Assembly: GCF_900142325.1 (NCBI RefSeq) | Contig: NZ_FRAM01000004.1 | Location: forward strand, 62,001-126,000 | DNA: 64,000 bases | Direction of reading: 5' to 3' | Origin: Epilithonimonas mollis | GTDB lineage: Bacteria > Bacteroidota > Bacteroidia > Flavobacteriales > Weeksellaceae | Shown here: positions 13,961-22,828 of the stretch, piece by piece | How the letters are laid out: each line of letters begins with the position of its first letter | How positions within the stretch are numbered: the stretch's first letter is position 1 | Program-made: the position numbers and the translations under genes | Notes under the pieces: model-generated | The model's database searches: none | Told to the model about the DNA's origin: nothing | The model's input: the letters and a program-made list of their open reading frames with translations, nothing else

Positions 13961-16333
13961 CTAATTCCTCACCGGTTTTCCAGTTTTTAACATTCCACCG
14001 ATTCTCTCAAGCGTTTTTCTTTCTCCGCAAAGTGAAAGGAACGCTTCTCTTTCCAGATCCAATAAGTATTGTTCAGAAACTTCCGTCTGTTCAGAAAGAT
14101 TACCGCCAGTCATCACATAACCTATTTTGTTAGCGATTTTTCTGTCGTGTTCCGATGCATAACCACCTGCAACCATTTGGTCAGTTCCGACATAGAACAT
14201 TCCCATTGCTTCGTTTCCAAGAACTTTGACTTTTTCTGGAACTGGTGGAGTATAACCTAATTCGTCCAAAACAATGGCCTGACGTTTGGCTTCTGCAATC
14301 TGTCTGTCTTTGTTTACAACAATGATGTCTTTATCGGTCAGAATTCCCATCTGCTTAGCTTCGTGCGCGGAAGTTGCCACTTTCGCGGTTGCAATATTCA
14401 TAAAGTAATTTCTCAAATGATTGGTTTTAACGTCATCAGGAAGGGTTCCTTTCAAAGCTCGTAAAGCAAACTCTTTTGTTCCACCACCACCTGGAATCAA
14501 ACCAACACCAACTTCCACCAAGCCGATGTAAGTTTCCGCTGCAGCTACAATTTTGTCTGCGTGCATAGAGAATTCGCAACCACCACCAAGTGTCATTCCG
14601 AACGGAGCCGCAATAACTGGAATTGATGAATATCTCAACTTCATAGAAGTCTGCTGGAACATCGCAATCGCCATATTCAGTTCGTACCAATCCTGTTCAA
14701 CTGCCATCATCATTACCATTGCGAGATTTGCACCGACTGAGAAATTGTCAGCCTGATTTCCTACAACCAAACCTCTGTAATCTTTCTCAGCTATGTCGAT
14801 GGATTTATTAAGACCTTCTAAAACGCCACCTCCAAGCGAATTCATTTTTGAACGGAATTCGAAGTTAAGGATGCCATCGCCAAGATCAATTAATGCGGAT
14901 TCGGAATTAGACCAAACTGTTTTTTCTTTTCTTATATTGTTTAAAATAATGAAAGCATCCTGACCCGGAATTGGCTCGTAAGTTTTTGTATTCTGATTGT
15001 AGAATAATTGTTTACCGTTTTCCAGTTTGTAGAAAGATTCGTTTCCTGAAGCCAACATTTCTTTTACCCAATCAGCTACTTTGTAACCTTCGCTTTCTAC
15101 CAAATCAATTCCTTTCTGAACTCCAAGGAAATCCCAGTTTTCGAAAGGTCCATATTTCCAAGCGTAGCCCGTTTTCATGGCATCATCGATAGAGTAGAAT
15201 ACATCCGTGATTTCCGGAACGCGTTGAGAAACGTAAGCAAAAAGAGAAGCATAATGTTTTCTAATTAATTCTCCGGCTTTGGATTGGTCTTTCAACAAAA
15301 TCGGCAAACGATTTTTTAGACTTCCGGCTTCTTTTGCGGCTGAAACGATAGGCAGTTTAGGCTGTTTTGTAGGTTCGTAACCCAATGTTTCATAATTAAG
15401 AACGAAACGGTTCACGTTTCCGCCAGTATCTTTTTCTTTGTAGTAAAAACCTTTTTTAGCTTTATCGCCAAGGAATTTATTTTCGATCAGGTAATTCAAA
15501 GTTTTAGAATCTTTAAGTGCCTGAACCATGTCATCGTCTTTCAAATTGGCTTGAAGTCCTTTCGTAACATTGAAAGCGGTGTCTAATCCAACCAAATCTC
15601 CCAATTTGAAAGTTCCGGTTTTTGGACGATTCAGTAAATCGCCTGTCAGTGAATCTGCTTCTTCAATAGTTAAACCGATTTCTTCCGTCAATTCCATAAT
15701 TTTCGCCATAGAATAAACGCCAATTCTATTTCCTATAAAACCTGGTGTATCTTTACAAAGTACCGTAGTTTTTCCGAGGAATTTTTCGCCATAAGACATA
15801 AAGAAATCAATCACTGATTTATCCGTTTTCGGGCCTGGAATGACTTCAAATAATTTCAAATATCTTGGTGGATTGAAAAAATGTGTTCCACAGAAATGTT
15901 TCTGGAAATCTTCTGACCTTCCTTCCGACATCAAATGAATCGGAATACCTGATGTGTTAGAAGTAACTAAAGTTCCCGGTTTACGAAGTTTGTCCACTTT
16001 TTCAAACATTGATTGTTTGATGTCCAATCGCTCTACAATCACTTCAATTACCCAATCCGAATTTTTGATTTTTTCCAAATCATCTTCGAAGTTTCCAACA
16101 GTGATTCTAGAAGCAAAAGATTTGTCATAGATTGGCGAAGGATTACTTTTCAAAGCATTGTTAAGATGACCTTGCGCAACGCTATTCCTCGTTTTTTTGT
16201 CGGTACCTTCCGAATCTTTCGCAGGCATATCCAACATCAAAACCTGAATGCCGTTTCCTGCCAAATGGCAGGCAATGCCGGAACCCATGACGCCGGAACC
16301 AAGAACTGTAACATGTTTTATTTTTCTGTTCAT
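13961..16333 (-). CDS. 3-hydroxyacyl-CoA dehydrogenase / enoyl-CoA hydratase fusion (FadN-like)
   Basis: This multifunctional beta-oxidation enzyme hydrates 2-enoyl-CoA and oxidises 3-hydroxyacyl-CoA. Its 790 aa begin with an NAD-binding Rossmann fold (HVTVLGSGVMGSGIACHLAGNG), then SNTSGIPIHLM, GTHFFNPPRYLKLFEVIPG and the dehydrogenase C-terminal domain. The crotonase-like domain follows: QADNFSVGANLAMV forms the oxyanion region and EVGVGLIPGGGGTKEF the catalytic Glu region. Dehydrogenase first and hydratase second is the FadN order, the reverse of E. coli FadB. It follows marR by 9 bp and is its direct operon partner. Confidence 0.92.
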   Translation of the reverse strand: MNRKIKHVTVLGSGVMGSGIACHLAGNGIQVLMLDMPAKDSEGTDKKTRNSVAQGHLNNALKSNPSPIYDKSFASRITVGNFEDDLEKIKNSDWVIEVIVERLDIKQSMFEKVDKLRKPGTLVTSNTSGIPIHLMSEGRSEDFQKHFCGTHFFNPPRYLKLFEVIPGPKTDKSVIDFFMSYGEKFLGKTTVLCKDTPGFIGNRIGVYSMAKIMELTEEIGLTIEEADSLTGDLLNRPKTGTFKLGDLVGLDTAFNVTKGLQANLKDDDMVQALKDSKTLNYLIENKFLGDKAKKGFYYKEKDTGGNVNRFVLNYETLGYEPTKQPKLPIVSAAKEAGSLKNRLPILLKDQSKAGELIRKHYASLFAYVSQRVPEITDVFYSIDDAMKTGYAWKYGPFENWDFLGVQKGIDLVESEGYKVADWVKEMLASGNESFYKLENGKQLFYNQNTKTYEPIPGQDAFIILNNIRKEKTVWSNSESALIDLGDGILNFEFRSKMNSLGGGVLEGLNKSIDIAEKDYRGLVVGNQADNFSVGANLAMVMMMAVEQDWYELNMAIAMFQQTSMKLRYSSIPVIAAPFGMTLGGGCEFSMHADKIVAAAETYIGLVEVGVGLIPGGGGTKEFALRALKGTLPDDVKTNHLRNYFMNIATAKVATSAHEAKQMGILTDKDIIVVNKDRQIAEAKRQAIVLDELGYTPPVPEKVKVLGNEAMGMFYVGTDQMVAGGYASEHDRKIANKIGYVMTGGNLSEQTEVSEQYLLDLEREAFLSLCGERKTLERIGGMLKTGKPVRN

Positions 16334-16342
16334 TATTAAGAT

Positions 16343-16795
16343 TTATTTTTTATGATTAAGTTCATTAGCAATTTTCAGAATGTCATTCATCACCTCCTTG
16401 AAAACTTCAAATTTTTCAGGTTGAATATTTTCCAATATTTTTTTATTAAAATTAACAACCACCTCTTTTGACAAGTTTCTGGAATTAAGTCCTTTATCAG
16501 TTAGTTTGATGATCACTTCGCGCTTGTCTGTCGTGGTTTTTTCTTTATAGATATAACCATTATCTTCCAATAGCTTGATGATTCTTGTTAAAGAAGTTGG
16601 TTCAATAGCCATTTTGGGACCAAGGTTTGTACTTCTTGTTCCTTCCTTAGGATCGATTTTCAATAATGTAAGTGCTTGGACAGCAGTAGAATTATACAAG
16701 GAAGCTTGATCCGAATACATTTTAGAAACTGCCAACCAAGCTGACTTTAACATTAAGTCAACACTTTCTACTTTTTCTGAATTTTTCTTTTCCAT
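16343..16795 (-). CDS. MarR-family transcriptional regulator of the beta-oxidation operon
   Basis: This 150-aa winged-helix DNA-binding protein has a recognition region, MAIEPTSLTRIIKLLEDNGYIYKEKTTTDKREVIIKLTDKG, with the typical DxR wing (TDKREV). It is the first gene of the operon, followed closely by the fadN-like, thiolase and acyl-CoA dehydrogenase genes. A 24-bp palindrome covers its own promoter, which points to autoregulation and control of the whole operon. By analogy with other fatty-acid-responsive regulators the ligand may be an acyl-CoA; the sequence does not prove that. Confidence 0.9.
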   Translation of the reverse strand: MEKKNSEKVESVDLMLKSAWLAVSKMYSDQASLYNSTAVQALTLLKIDPKEGTRSTNLGPKMAIEPTSLTRIIKLLEDNGYIYKEKTTTDKREVIIKLTDKGLNSRNLSKEVVVNFNKKILENIQPEKFEVFKEVMNDILKIANELNHKK

Positions 16796-16820
16796 AAGTT
16801 GCTTATTGAAGCGTTCATTA

Positions 16821-16828
16821 CAAATATA
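16821..16828 (-). promoter_or_regulatory. -7 box of the marR-fad operon promoter
   Basis: TATATTTG on the minus strand matches the Bacteroidota TAnnTTTG box, 26 bases ahead of the marR start codon. The -33 position falls inside the adjacent palindrome, so a bound repressor would block RNA polymerase. Confidence 0.65.
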
Positions 16829-16832
16829 AAAA

Positions 16833-16856
16833 AAATACTATGCATGCATAGTATTT
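16833..16856. promoter_or_regulatory. perfect 24-bp palindromic operator
   Basis: The core ATACTATGCATGCATAGTAT is flanked by AA and TT, making a perfect 24-bp palindrome immediately upstream of the -7 box. MarR dimers bind palindromes of this size. A lone half-site, ACTATGCA, recurs at 16900-16907, which could support cooperative binding. Confidence 0.75.
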
Positions 16857-16939
16857 CGAATGTATTATTGTTAAGTTGTTGATTATTAATATTTTAATTA
16901 CTATGCAAATCGTAACAATTAAATATGATAAAATTGAAT

Positions 16940-17884
16940 TTAACTATGATGACTTGTTTTCATCATTGTTTTCAGAAATTGTTTAATTTCCGGAAAAGTA
17001 TGACAATTATCATGAAAAGTACCACAATTTAGTTCCCAAATCTGATCTTTAAGTACTATTTTTATTTTAGATAAATCTGAACTGAAGTTTTTTTGAAGAT
17101 AAGAAAACATCATTTCTCTTTCTAGTTCCGGAGCCGTAATTTGTGGAGGATGGAAATTGGGATTGAATTCCAAAAGCTTTGGATTGATCAGTTCAGGGTT
17201 ATTGAGAATAACTTCTTCAGAAATTCCGCTAATCATTTTTTTATCTTTTATCCACCATATTTTATCCGAAAACTCCTTTGCCAATCGCCAGTCGTGAGAA
17301 GAAAAAAGAATCAGTTTTTTTTCTGATTTTGAAAGTTCTCTGAGAAGTGAAAGAATCATCAGTTTATTTTCTTCATCCAGATGTGTGGTTGGTTCATCAA
17401 GAATAATGAAGGGAGAATTCTGAGTCAAGGCACGACCAATAAAAGCTTTTTGGAGGTTTCCGTCAGATAATTCGTTTAATTTTTTATGCTGATATTCCGA
17501 TAAATTGAGTTTGTTTATGATATCAAGGATTTCATGTTTATCATTTTCATCTAATTTGAAATAATAAGGATAATGAATGTACTTTCCGAGCGAAATTAAA
17601 TCTGTAACGGTGTAATTATCAGGAATTTCAGCTTTTGAAAAAACAATTGCAACCTGAGAAGCAATTTCGTTTGATTCCATTTTCTGAACGGCTTTTCCAT
17701 TGATAGAGATTTCACCTTTCAAAAGTTTATTTTGCCCAAGAATTGATTTGATCAAAGTGGTTTTTCCAATGCCGTTATTTCCCATCAACAGGCAAACTTC
17801 GCCTAATTCTAGAATTGAATTAATTTCTGAAACTAGCGGATTTGAATAACCGATTGATGCTTGTTCGATCTTTAGAAAACTCAT
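16940..17884 (-). CDS. iron/heme-type ABC importer, ATP-binding subunit
   Basis: This FecE/BtuD-type ATPase energises the adjacent FecCD permease. Walker A is GNNGIGKTT, Walker B FIILDEPTT, and the switch His lies in SSHDWRLA. The signature reads LSDGNLQ rather than LSGGQ, with a helical-domain Q-loop region before it. At 314 aa it is about 55 residues longer than usual, with a C-terminal tail (from about residue 250) that contains several His and Cys and ends KTSHHS; a metal-sensing role for that tail is speculative. Its start overlaps the permease stop by one base, indicating coupled translation. No substrate-binding protein gene is adjacent. Confidence 0.88.
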   Translation of the reverse strand: MSFLKIEQASIGYSNPLVSEINSILELGEVCLLMGNNGIGKTTLIKSILGQNKLLKGEISINGKAVQKMESNEIASQVAIVFSKAEIPDNYTVTDLISLGKYIHYPYYFKLDENDKHEILDIINKLNLSEYQHKKLNELSDGNLQKAFIGRALTQNSPFIILDEPTTHLDEENKLMILSLLRELSKSEKKLILFSSHDWRLAKEFSDKIWWIKDKKMISGISEEVILNNPELINPKLLEFNPNFHPPQITAPELEREMMFSYLQKNFSSDLSKIKIVLKDQIWELNCGTFHDNCHTFPEIKQFLKTMMKTSHHS

Positions 17885-18855
17885 TACTTTTGATTTTTGG
17901 TTAGCATCAACAATATCACAGGAATTCCAAAGAAAGTTGTGATTATATTAATTGGAAACTGACTCAACTCCGAAATAATTGAAAAAACCTGCATTATAAA
18001 AGCACCCAGAATCATATTCAGAACCCACTGATGCCAAAGCTGTGCAGGATTCCAAATCATTCTGCAAAAATGCGGAACGACAACACCAATAAATAAAATC
18101 GGTCCCAGAAATGCCGTAACAGAAGCAGAAAGAAGAGAAGAAGCTACTATGATACTGATCTTAAGTTTAGATTGACTGATTCCGAAACTTTGTGCATAAG
18201 CTGCTCCAAGAGCATTACCTATCAACGGTTTTATGGATTTGAAAGTGAAAATCAGTCCAATGATAATTAAAACTGTAAGAATCGAAATTTGAATCAGACT
18301 CGCCTGGTTATTGGCTCCGAAAGTCCAGAGCATATAATTTTTCAAACTTTGACTTTCCACATAAAACTGCAGAAAAGAAACCACTGCGCCAGCCAAAGCC
18401 GAAATCAGAAACCCAAAAATAATGATGAAACTTTTATCCCGGAAACGATTAGAAAATAACAGTAAGATCACCATCAAAAGAACACTTCCAATGATTGAAG
18501 ATAAGCTGATAAAGCTACTCTGCAAAAAATCAGGAATGACAATATTCTGAGAAAAGAAAATATAAAATGCTACAAACAGACTGGAAACCGAAGTGATTCC
18601 CAAAACATCCGGGCCAGCCAACGGATTTTTAAAATAGTCCTGCAAAAGAAACCCGCTTGTTGGAATTGCAATTCCAGCCAAAAGCATTGCCAAAGCCCGA
18701 TTGATTCTAAAACCCGCAATTTGATAATTGTCGGATACTGAATTGAAAAAGTCTGAGAAATTCAGTTTTGCAAAACCAATATTGAGGTTGATGAAAAATG
18801 CAATAATCGCAAATAGGATTATCAATGTTACCAAAACAGGAAAACGTTTCATCAA
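17884..18855 (-). CDS. FecCD-family ABC permease (siderophore/heme/cobalamin type)
   Basis: This 323-aa inner-membrane permease has about ten hydrophobic segments. Family blocks visible include RINRALAMLLAGIAIPTSGFLLQDYFKNPLAGPDVLGITS and FLGPILFIGVVVPHFCRM, the region contacting the ATPase. It is preceded by a TlpA-like lipoprotein gene and followed by the ATPase gene in one operon. The substrate (ferric siderophore, heme or cobalamin) cannot be told apart from sequence, and the periplasmic binding protein and TonB receptor must be elsewhere. Confidence 0.9.
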   Translation of the reverse strand: MMKRFPVLVTLIILFAIIAFFINLNIGFAKLNFSDFFNSVSDNYQIAGFRINRALAMLLAGIAIPTSGFLLQDYFKNPLAGPDVLGITSVSSLFVAFYIFFSQNIVIPDFLQSSFISLSSIIGSVLLMVILLLFSNRFRDKSFIIIFGFLISALAGAVVSFLQFYVESQSLKNYMLWTFGANNQASLIQISILTVLIIIGLIFTFKSIKPLIGNALGAAYAQSFGISQSKLKISIIVASSLLSASVTAFLGPILFIGVVVPHFCRMIWNPAQLWHQWVLNMILGAFIMQVFSIISELSQFPINIITTFFGIPVILLMLTKNQK

Positions 18856-18863
18856 AATAATTG

Positions 18864-19499
18864 TTATTTCAAAGATTTTTTCGGGCCAGAAATCCCTGAT
18901 TTTTCTTTATTCTCAACAACTTTTGCAGTAGAATTATGAGCTAAAAGATTTTCGATTTTCCGGTTCAGCATTTCTTCGCTCATAGAACCAACCGTTTCAT
19001 CAGATCTGTCACCCTTTCTAATCAGGGTAAAAGGAATTGCTTCCCCGTTCCAGGACTGAAAATTTTGTTTGAAAAAGCTTTCTTTCAAAAGCATCCCGTC
19101 CAAGAGAATCACATTGTTTCTGATATCATATTCATCGGCAAAATCACTGACAGCCGTTGCCCAGTCTGTTTTATTGTCAAGACTTACAAACGTAAATTTC
19201 ACTGGTTGCTTTGCCAATTCATCCATCTTTTTTCTGAAATGCGGAATCTCCTGCATACACGGTCCACACCACGTTGCAAAGAAATTGGTCACATAAAGTG
19301 TATCAGAATGACTGGATTTTAAAACAGTTGAAATTTTTTCGGGAGACAACTCTTTCAGTTGCGCAACATCAGCTTCTGTTTTTGTGGGTTCAATTTTTAT
19401 TGAATCTTCTTTTGCCTTAGTTTCTGCTACTTTTTCATCATTCTTTTTACAAGCTAAAAAGCTGATTGACAGAATGGAGTATATAAGAAATCTTTTCAT
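18864..19499 (-). CDS. TlpA/ResA-like thioredoxin-domain lipoprotein
   Basis: This 211-aa exported protein has a type II signal peptide (lipobox SFLAC, Cys17) followed by a charged linker. A thioredoxin-like domain carries WCGPC (Cys78 and Cys81), preceded by TLYVTNFFAT and followed by IPFTLIRKGD as the cis-Pro region. It is probably anchored to a membrane facing the periplasm and reduces or maintains disulphides. It is encoded 8 bp ahead of the FecCD permease, suggesting a link to metal or heme uptake. The C-terminal 25 residues (rich in Lys and Ser) look disordered. Confidence 0.87.
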   Translation of the reverse strand: MKRFLIYSILSISFLACKKNDEKVAETKAKEDSIKIEPTKTEADVAQLKELSPEKISTVLKSSHSDTLYVTNFFATWCGPCMQEIPHFRKKMDELAKQPVKFTFVSLDNKTDWATAVSDFADEYDIRNNVILLDGMLLKESFFKQNFQSWNGEAIPFTLIRKGDRSDETVGSMSEEMLNRKIENLLAHNSTAKVVENKEKSGISGPKKSLK

Positions 19500-19507
19500 A
19501 AGTAATA

Positions 19508-20356
19508 TTAAGGATTAATTTTTTTTATAACAGTTGAATCATCAAAAAATAATCTTTTGTCATCTTTAAATTTAATTATAAAATAATAGGTGTCATCATC
19601 AAATGCGGTAATTTCCATATCAAGTTCATCTCCAATTTTAAATTTTGTTTTTTCTCTTTTGAAATCCTTCAGTATCGATTTTATCTTGCAGGGATTATTC
19701 TTATCTCTGAAAATATCCATCAAGTAATAACCGTCTTCTACAATATCTTTTTTCTCATTTTCCAAAACAATGATTCTTTGCCTTTTCAAGGTAATTGGTG
19801 ATATTGCACTCAGTTCAATGTTTTGATAATCTTTACATTTATTAATTAAACTATTATTATCAAAATTATATTGCAGGACTGGCTTTACAGATGATTTTAT
19901 TTTATCGCCCAACGTTGGAAAATGTACATTAACTTCTTCATCAGAAAGGACAGAAGTATCAATGAATCGCCATTGTTTATCATATTCATCAAAAATACCA
20001 ACCATCGGATATTCTTTCACAATCTTACCGTTTGGTGTGTTCCTTATCATCACTTTTATAAAAGATGATTGGTATTTGTCGTTGAATTTTATCGGTTTGC
20101 TGAAATCTTTATAATAGAAATCAACAAGGCTGTCTGAAACTGATTCAGCTTTTTCCTGATTGTCCTTGATTCTTTTGGTCAATCCTTCTTCATTAATTTT
20201 AATATTATAAGACAGATAATTTACAAATCCCGGAATATTATTATTGATAAAAAAAAATTTCATTTTATGAAGGTCAGCTTTCAAAATATTTTCTCGTGAC
20301 TGGGAAAGCAGAAAATCTGATAAAAGAAATAATATTAAAAATAGTTTGGTTTTCAT
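19508..20356 (-). CDS. secreted protein of unknown function
   Basis: I do not recognise this 282-aa protein. It starts with a signal peptide (KTKLFLILFLLSDFLLSQS), and the mature part is Lys- and Asp-rich with alternating beta-type segments such as NGKIVKEYPMVGIFDEYDKQWRFIDTS. It contains a predicted hydrophobic strand near the end (TYYFIIKFKDDKRLFF). It ends 8 bp before the TlpA-like lipoprotein gene, so it is probably the first gene of that operon. The Cys at about residue 175 and another near 220 have no obvious motif. It may be a periplasmic or surface protein with a DUF-type fold. Confidence 0.7.
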   Translation of the reverse strand: MKTKLFLILFLLSDFLLSQSRENILKADLHKMKFFFINNNIPGFVNYLSYNIKINEEGLTKRIKDNQEKAESVSDSLVDFYYKDFSKPIKFNDKYQSSFIKVMIRNTPNGKIVKEYPMVGIFDEYDKQWRFIDTSVLSDEEVNVHFPTLGDKIKSSVKPVLQYNFDNNSLINKCKDYQNIELSAISPITLKRQRIIVLENEKKDIVEDGYYLMDIFRDKNNPCKIKSILKDFKREKTKFKIGDELDMEITAFDDDTYYFIIKFKDDKRLFFDDSTVIKKINP

Positions 20357-20415
20357 AGTTTTTTACAGGTTCAACTTTTTCGTTTCCCAATTTTCATTAA
20401 ATTTGATTCTTGACA

Positions 20416-21543
20416 ATGGAGAATCAATTAACAATCGCAAATCAGCCTCAATTTCACAGGCTAAAAATAGCTAAAAAACGGCAACTTACCAAAAATGCTT
20501 TTGCCTTGGAATTGGAGATTCCTGAAGAATTAAAATCCAAATATCAATATATGGCTGGGCAATTTGTCACGCTGAAATATCATTTTAATGAAAAGGAAAT
20601 TCAGAATGATTATTCCTTTACGTCTGCACCTTTTGAAGATAAAACTGAACTTGCAATCAAAATAAATGGTGAGAAAAGTTCTACCAACTTCCTGTTTCAG
20701 AATTATCATATCGGCAACGAAATCTCTGTGAGTGAACCTTTAGGCCGATTTTTCATCCCATCAAAGCCAAACGAGAAACGAACCATTATCGCTTTCGCTG
20801 CAGGAATTGGAATCACACCGATTATCAGCCATATTAAGAATATTTTGTTTGAAGAAAAATCAACGAGAATTTTTCTTTTTTATGGTAATAAAAGCTATGA
20901 AGATATCATCCTTAAAGATGAATTAGAACTATTGCTGAAAGATAATGTCGGAAGATTGGAGGTTTATTATTTTTTGTCTCAGGAACCGGTTAAAGACAAG
21001 CTTTTTCAGGGAAGACTGGATGAAAAAAAGATTTCATTAATCATCAATCAGATTCTTCATCTTGATGAAGATGACGAGGAATCGACGATTTGGGACAGTA
21101 CGGACAAAGTTTTGATCTGTGGTCCGGGTACAATGATAAAATCTGTTGCAAATGCTTGTTACAATCACGGAATTCCTAAAAAGAATATTCATTTTGAATT
21201 GTTTGAAACTTTCAATGATGATATCTATCCGACGGAAAAAGAGTTTCCTCTGATTGAAAATGTAAACGTTAAAATCAAATTCAATCATATTGAAAAAGAC
21301 GGAATTGTCCTGAAGAATAATGAGCGAAAGATTTTACAACAGTTATTGGATATGGGTTACAAATTACCTTATTCCTGCAAGTCGGGAATCTGCGGAAGTT
21401 GTCTTTGTTATCTGAAAAATGGCGAAGTGGATATGACGGAAGACGAATATCTGACCGAAAAAGAAAAACTTCAGGGGAAAATTTTACCTTGTGTTTCCAT
21501 AGCAATGAGTAAAGACGTATATTTAGATTTTGATTTGTATTAA
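20416..21543 (+). CDS. ferredoxin-type NAD(P)H oxidoreductase with 2Fe-2S domain (PaaE-like)
   Basis: This electron-transfer flavoprotein has three domains: an FAD-binding barrel (NDYSFTSAP), an NAD(P)-binding domain (AFAAGIGITPIISHI and VLICGPGTMIKS), and a C-terminal plant-type 2Fe-2S ferredoxin domain with CKSGICGSCLC and a fourth Cys in ILPCVSIA. This order is that of phenylacetyl-CoA epoxidase reductase PaaE and related oxygenase reductases. No paa genes or oxygenase lie nearby, so its partner is unknown. I place the start at ATG 20416; an in-frame TTG at 20410 adds two residues. Confidence 0.85.
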   Translation: MENQLTIANQPQFHRLKIAKKRQLTKNAFALELEIPEELKSKYQYMAGQFVTLKYHFNEKEIQNDYSFTSAPFEDKTELAIKINGEKSSTNFLFQNYHIGNEISVSEPLGRFFIPSKPNEKRTIIAFAAGIGITPIISHIKNILFEEKSTRIFLFYGNKSYEDIILKDELELLLKDNVGRLEVYYFLSQEPVKDKLFQGRLDEKKISLIINQILHLDEDDEESTIWDSTDKVLICGPGTMIKSVANACYNHGIPKKNIHFELFETFNDDIYPTEKEFPLIENVNVKIKFNHIEKDGIVLKNNERKILQQLLDMGYKLPYSCKSGICGSCLCYLKNGEVDMTEDEYLTEKEKLQGKILPCVSIAMSKDVYLDFDLY

Positions 21544-21546
21544 TAT

Positions 21547-22170
21547 ATGCTCAGGGTGCTAACAAACATTTTTAAAGTATTATTCAGGCTTTTGGAACTG
21601 GGTATTTTGCTATTGATTTTAGCAAATGTCTGGGTTGTGGCACTCACCAGCGGAAGAACATATACGAAAATCAGCAAAGTTCCGCCAAGAGATTGCGCTT
21701 TGGTTTTGGGAACGTCTCCGAAGATGCGTTCAGGCGTTGCAAATCCTTATTTCGTTGCACGAATGGACGCTGTCGGAACACTTTATCACCACGGAAAAAT
21801 CAAAAAAATCATTGTGAGCGGAGAGAAAAGCGAAAACTATGATGAACCGGAAGCCATGAAAAATTTTCTGGTTTACAATGAAGGTGTTCCTGAAAATATT
21901 ATTACCAAAGATCCGAAAGGCTTTAACACCCATAAAAGTATTTTGCGCTGTAAAAATGTCTATAATGAGAAAAATGTGATTATTGTTTCACAGGGTTTCC
22001 ACAACCTTCGGGCCTTGTTCTTTGCAAGAAATAACGGAATGAATGCTCTCGGATTCGACGCGCAGGATGTCAGTAAAAACGAAAGCTACTACAGAAATCA
22101 TACCCGAGAATTTTTTGCCAGAGTTTTGGCCGTTTTCTACTATATTCTGGGAATTTCTCCGGAAGAGTAA
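21547..22170 (+). CDS. SanA/YdcF-type DUF218 envelope protein
   Basis: This 207-aa protein has one N-terminal membrane anchor (about residues 8-33). A DUF218 domain follows with CALVLGTSPKM, KIIVSGEK, EPEAMKNFLVYNEGVPENIITKDPKGFNTHKS and VSQGFHNLRALFFAR. In E. coli SanA affects vancomycin sensitivity at high temperature and envelope integrity; the biochemical reaction is not settled. The start codon is 3 bp after the reductase stop, so the two genes are probably co-transcribed. Confidence 0.87.
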   Translation: MLRVLTNIFKVLFRLLELGILLLILANVWVVALTSGRTYTKISKVPPRDCALVLGTSPKMRSGVANPYFVARMDAVGTLYHHGKIKKIIVSGEKSENYDEPEAMKNFLVYNEGVPENIITKDPKGFNTHKSILRCKNVYNEKNVIIVSQGFHNLRALFFARNNGMNALGFDAQDVSKNESYYRNHTREFFARVLAVFYYILGISPEE

Positions 22171-22271
22171 TTGTGAAATTTAAACTGCATTATTTTTCCA
22201 AATCCATCTTGGCAGATTCTTTGTAATTTATAAAAAGATTACTGAAAAGTATAATTTTAAAATCAAAGAAA

Positions 22272-22733
22272 ATGAAAAATTCAATCAAAATAATTATAGC
22301 TACATTGGCATTAACCATGGTTTCCTGTGTAGCCGGAACAAGCAGTTATGCGTATAATGATCCTTATTCAGAAGGGTATTCGGATGGTTACAGGGACGGT
22401 TATTTCCGTTCGCCTGATGGTTACTGGTATGCTCCAAATGTGGTTTATCTGGACAACAACAATAATTATTACAGGAACGGTGCCATCTACAATTCAAGAA
22501 ACAGGCTGAGCAATAATCTGATAATCTCTCCAAAAAGAAATTCTCTTCACAATCAAAATATCAGAATCCAGCCAAACAGAACGCAAAGGAATAGCGGAAT
22601 GTTGCAGACTGATCAGCAAAATACAAAAACACAACCAACAAGAAAAACGCCCAATTCAATCAGAACAACACCACAACAGCAGACCCAGCCTCAGAGAGAA
22701 GTACGCTCTGGCGAAAATAGCGGAAGACGATAA
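22272..22733 (+). CDS. small Tyr/Asn-rich lipoprotein of unknown function
   Basis: This 153-aa protein has a lipoprotein signal (lipobox MVSC near residue 19). A glycine- and tyrosine-rich segment (SEGYSDGYRDGYF) resembles the repetitive GY motifs of surface lipoproteins. A long low-complexity Asn/Arg/Gln/Thr-rich tail follows, ending in RSGENSGRR. No domain is recognised. The tail is predicted to be disordered and basic. The gene is followed immediately by a terminator and appears monocistronic. Confidence 0.75.
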   Translation: MKNSIKIIIATLALTMVSCVAGTSSYAYNDPYSEGYSDGYRDGYFRSPDGYWYAPNVVYLDNNNNYYRNGAIYNSRNRLSNNLIISPKRNSLHNQNIRIQPNRTQRNSGMLQTDQQNTKTQPTRKTPNSIRTTPQQQTQPQREVRSGENSGRR

Positions 22734-22737
22734 ATAT

Positions 22738-22762
22738 AAAGCTGCAATTCGCAGCTTTTTTT
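22738..22762 (+). terminator. intrinsic terminator after lipoprotein gene
   Basis: AAGCTGC, loop AATTC, GCAGCTT followed by seven T residues, 5 bp past the stop codon. Confidence 0.85.
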
Positions 22763-22806
22763 GTGCAATCCATTCATTTTATTTCACTATAAAAAAGAAA
22801 TTATCT

Positions 22807-22814
22807 TATTTTTG
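22807..22814 (+). promoter_or_regulatory. -7 promoter box of udk operon
   Basis: TATTTTTG fits TAnnTTTG, 15 bases before the udk start codon. I could not pick out a clear -33 TTG at the right spacing. Confidence 0.5.
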
Positions 22815-22828
22815 TAAAAAAAGTAAAG

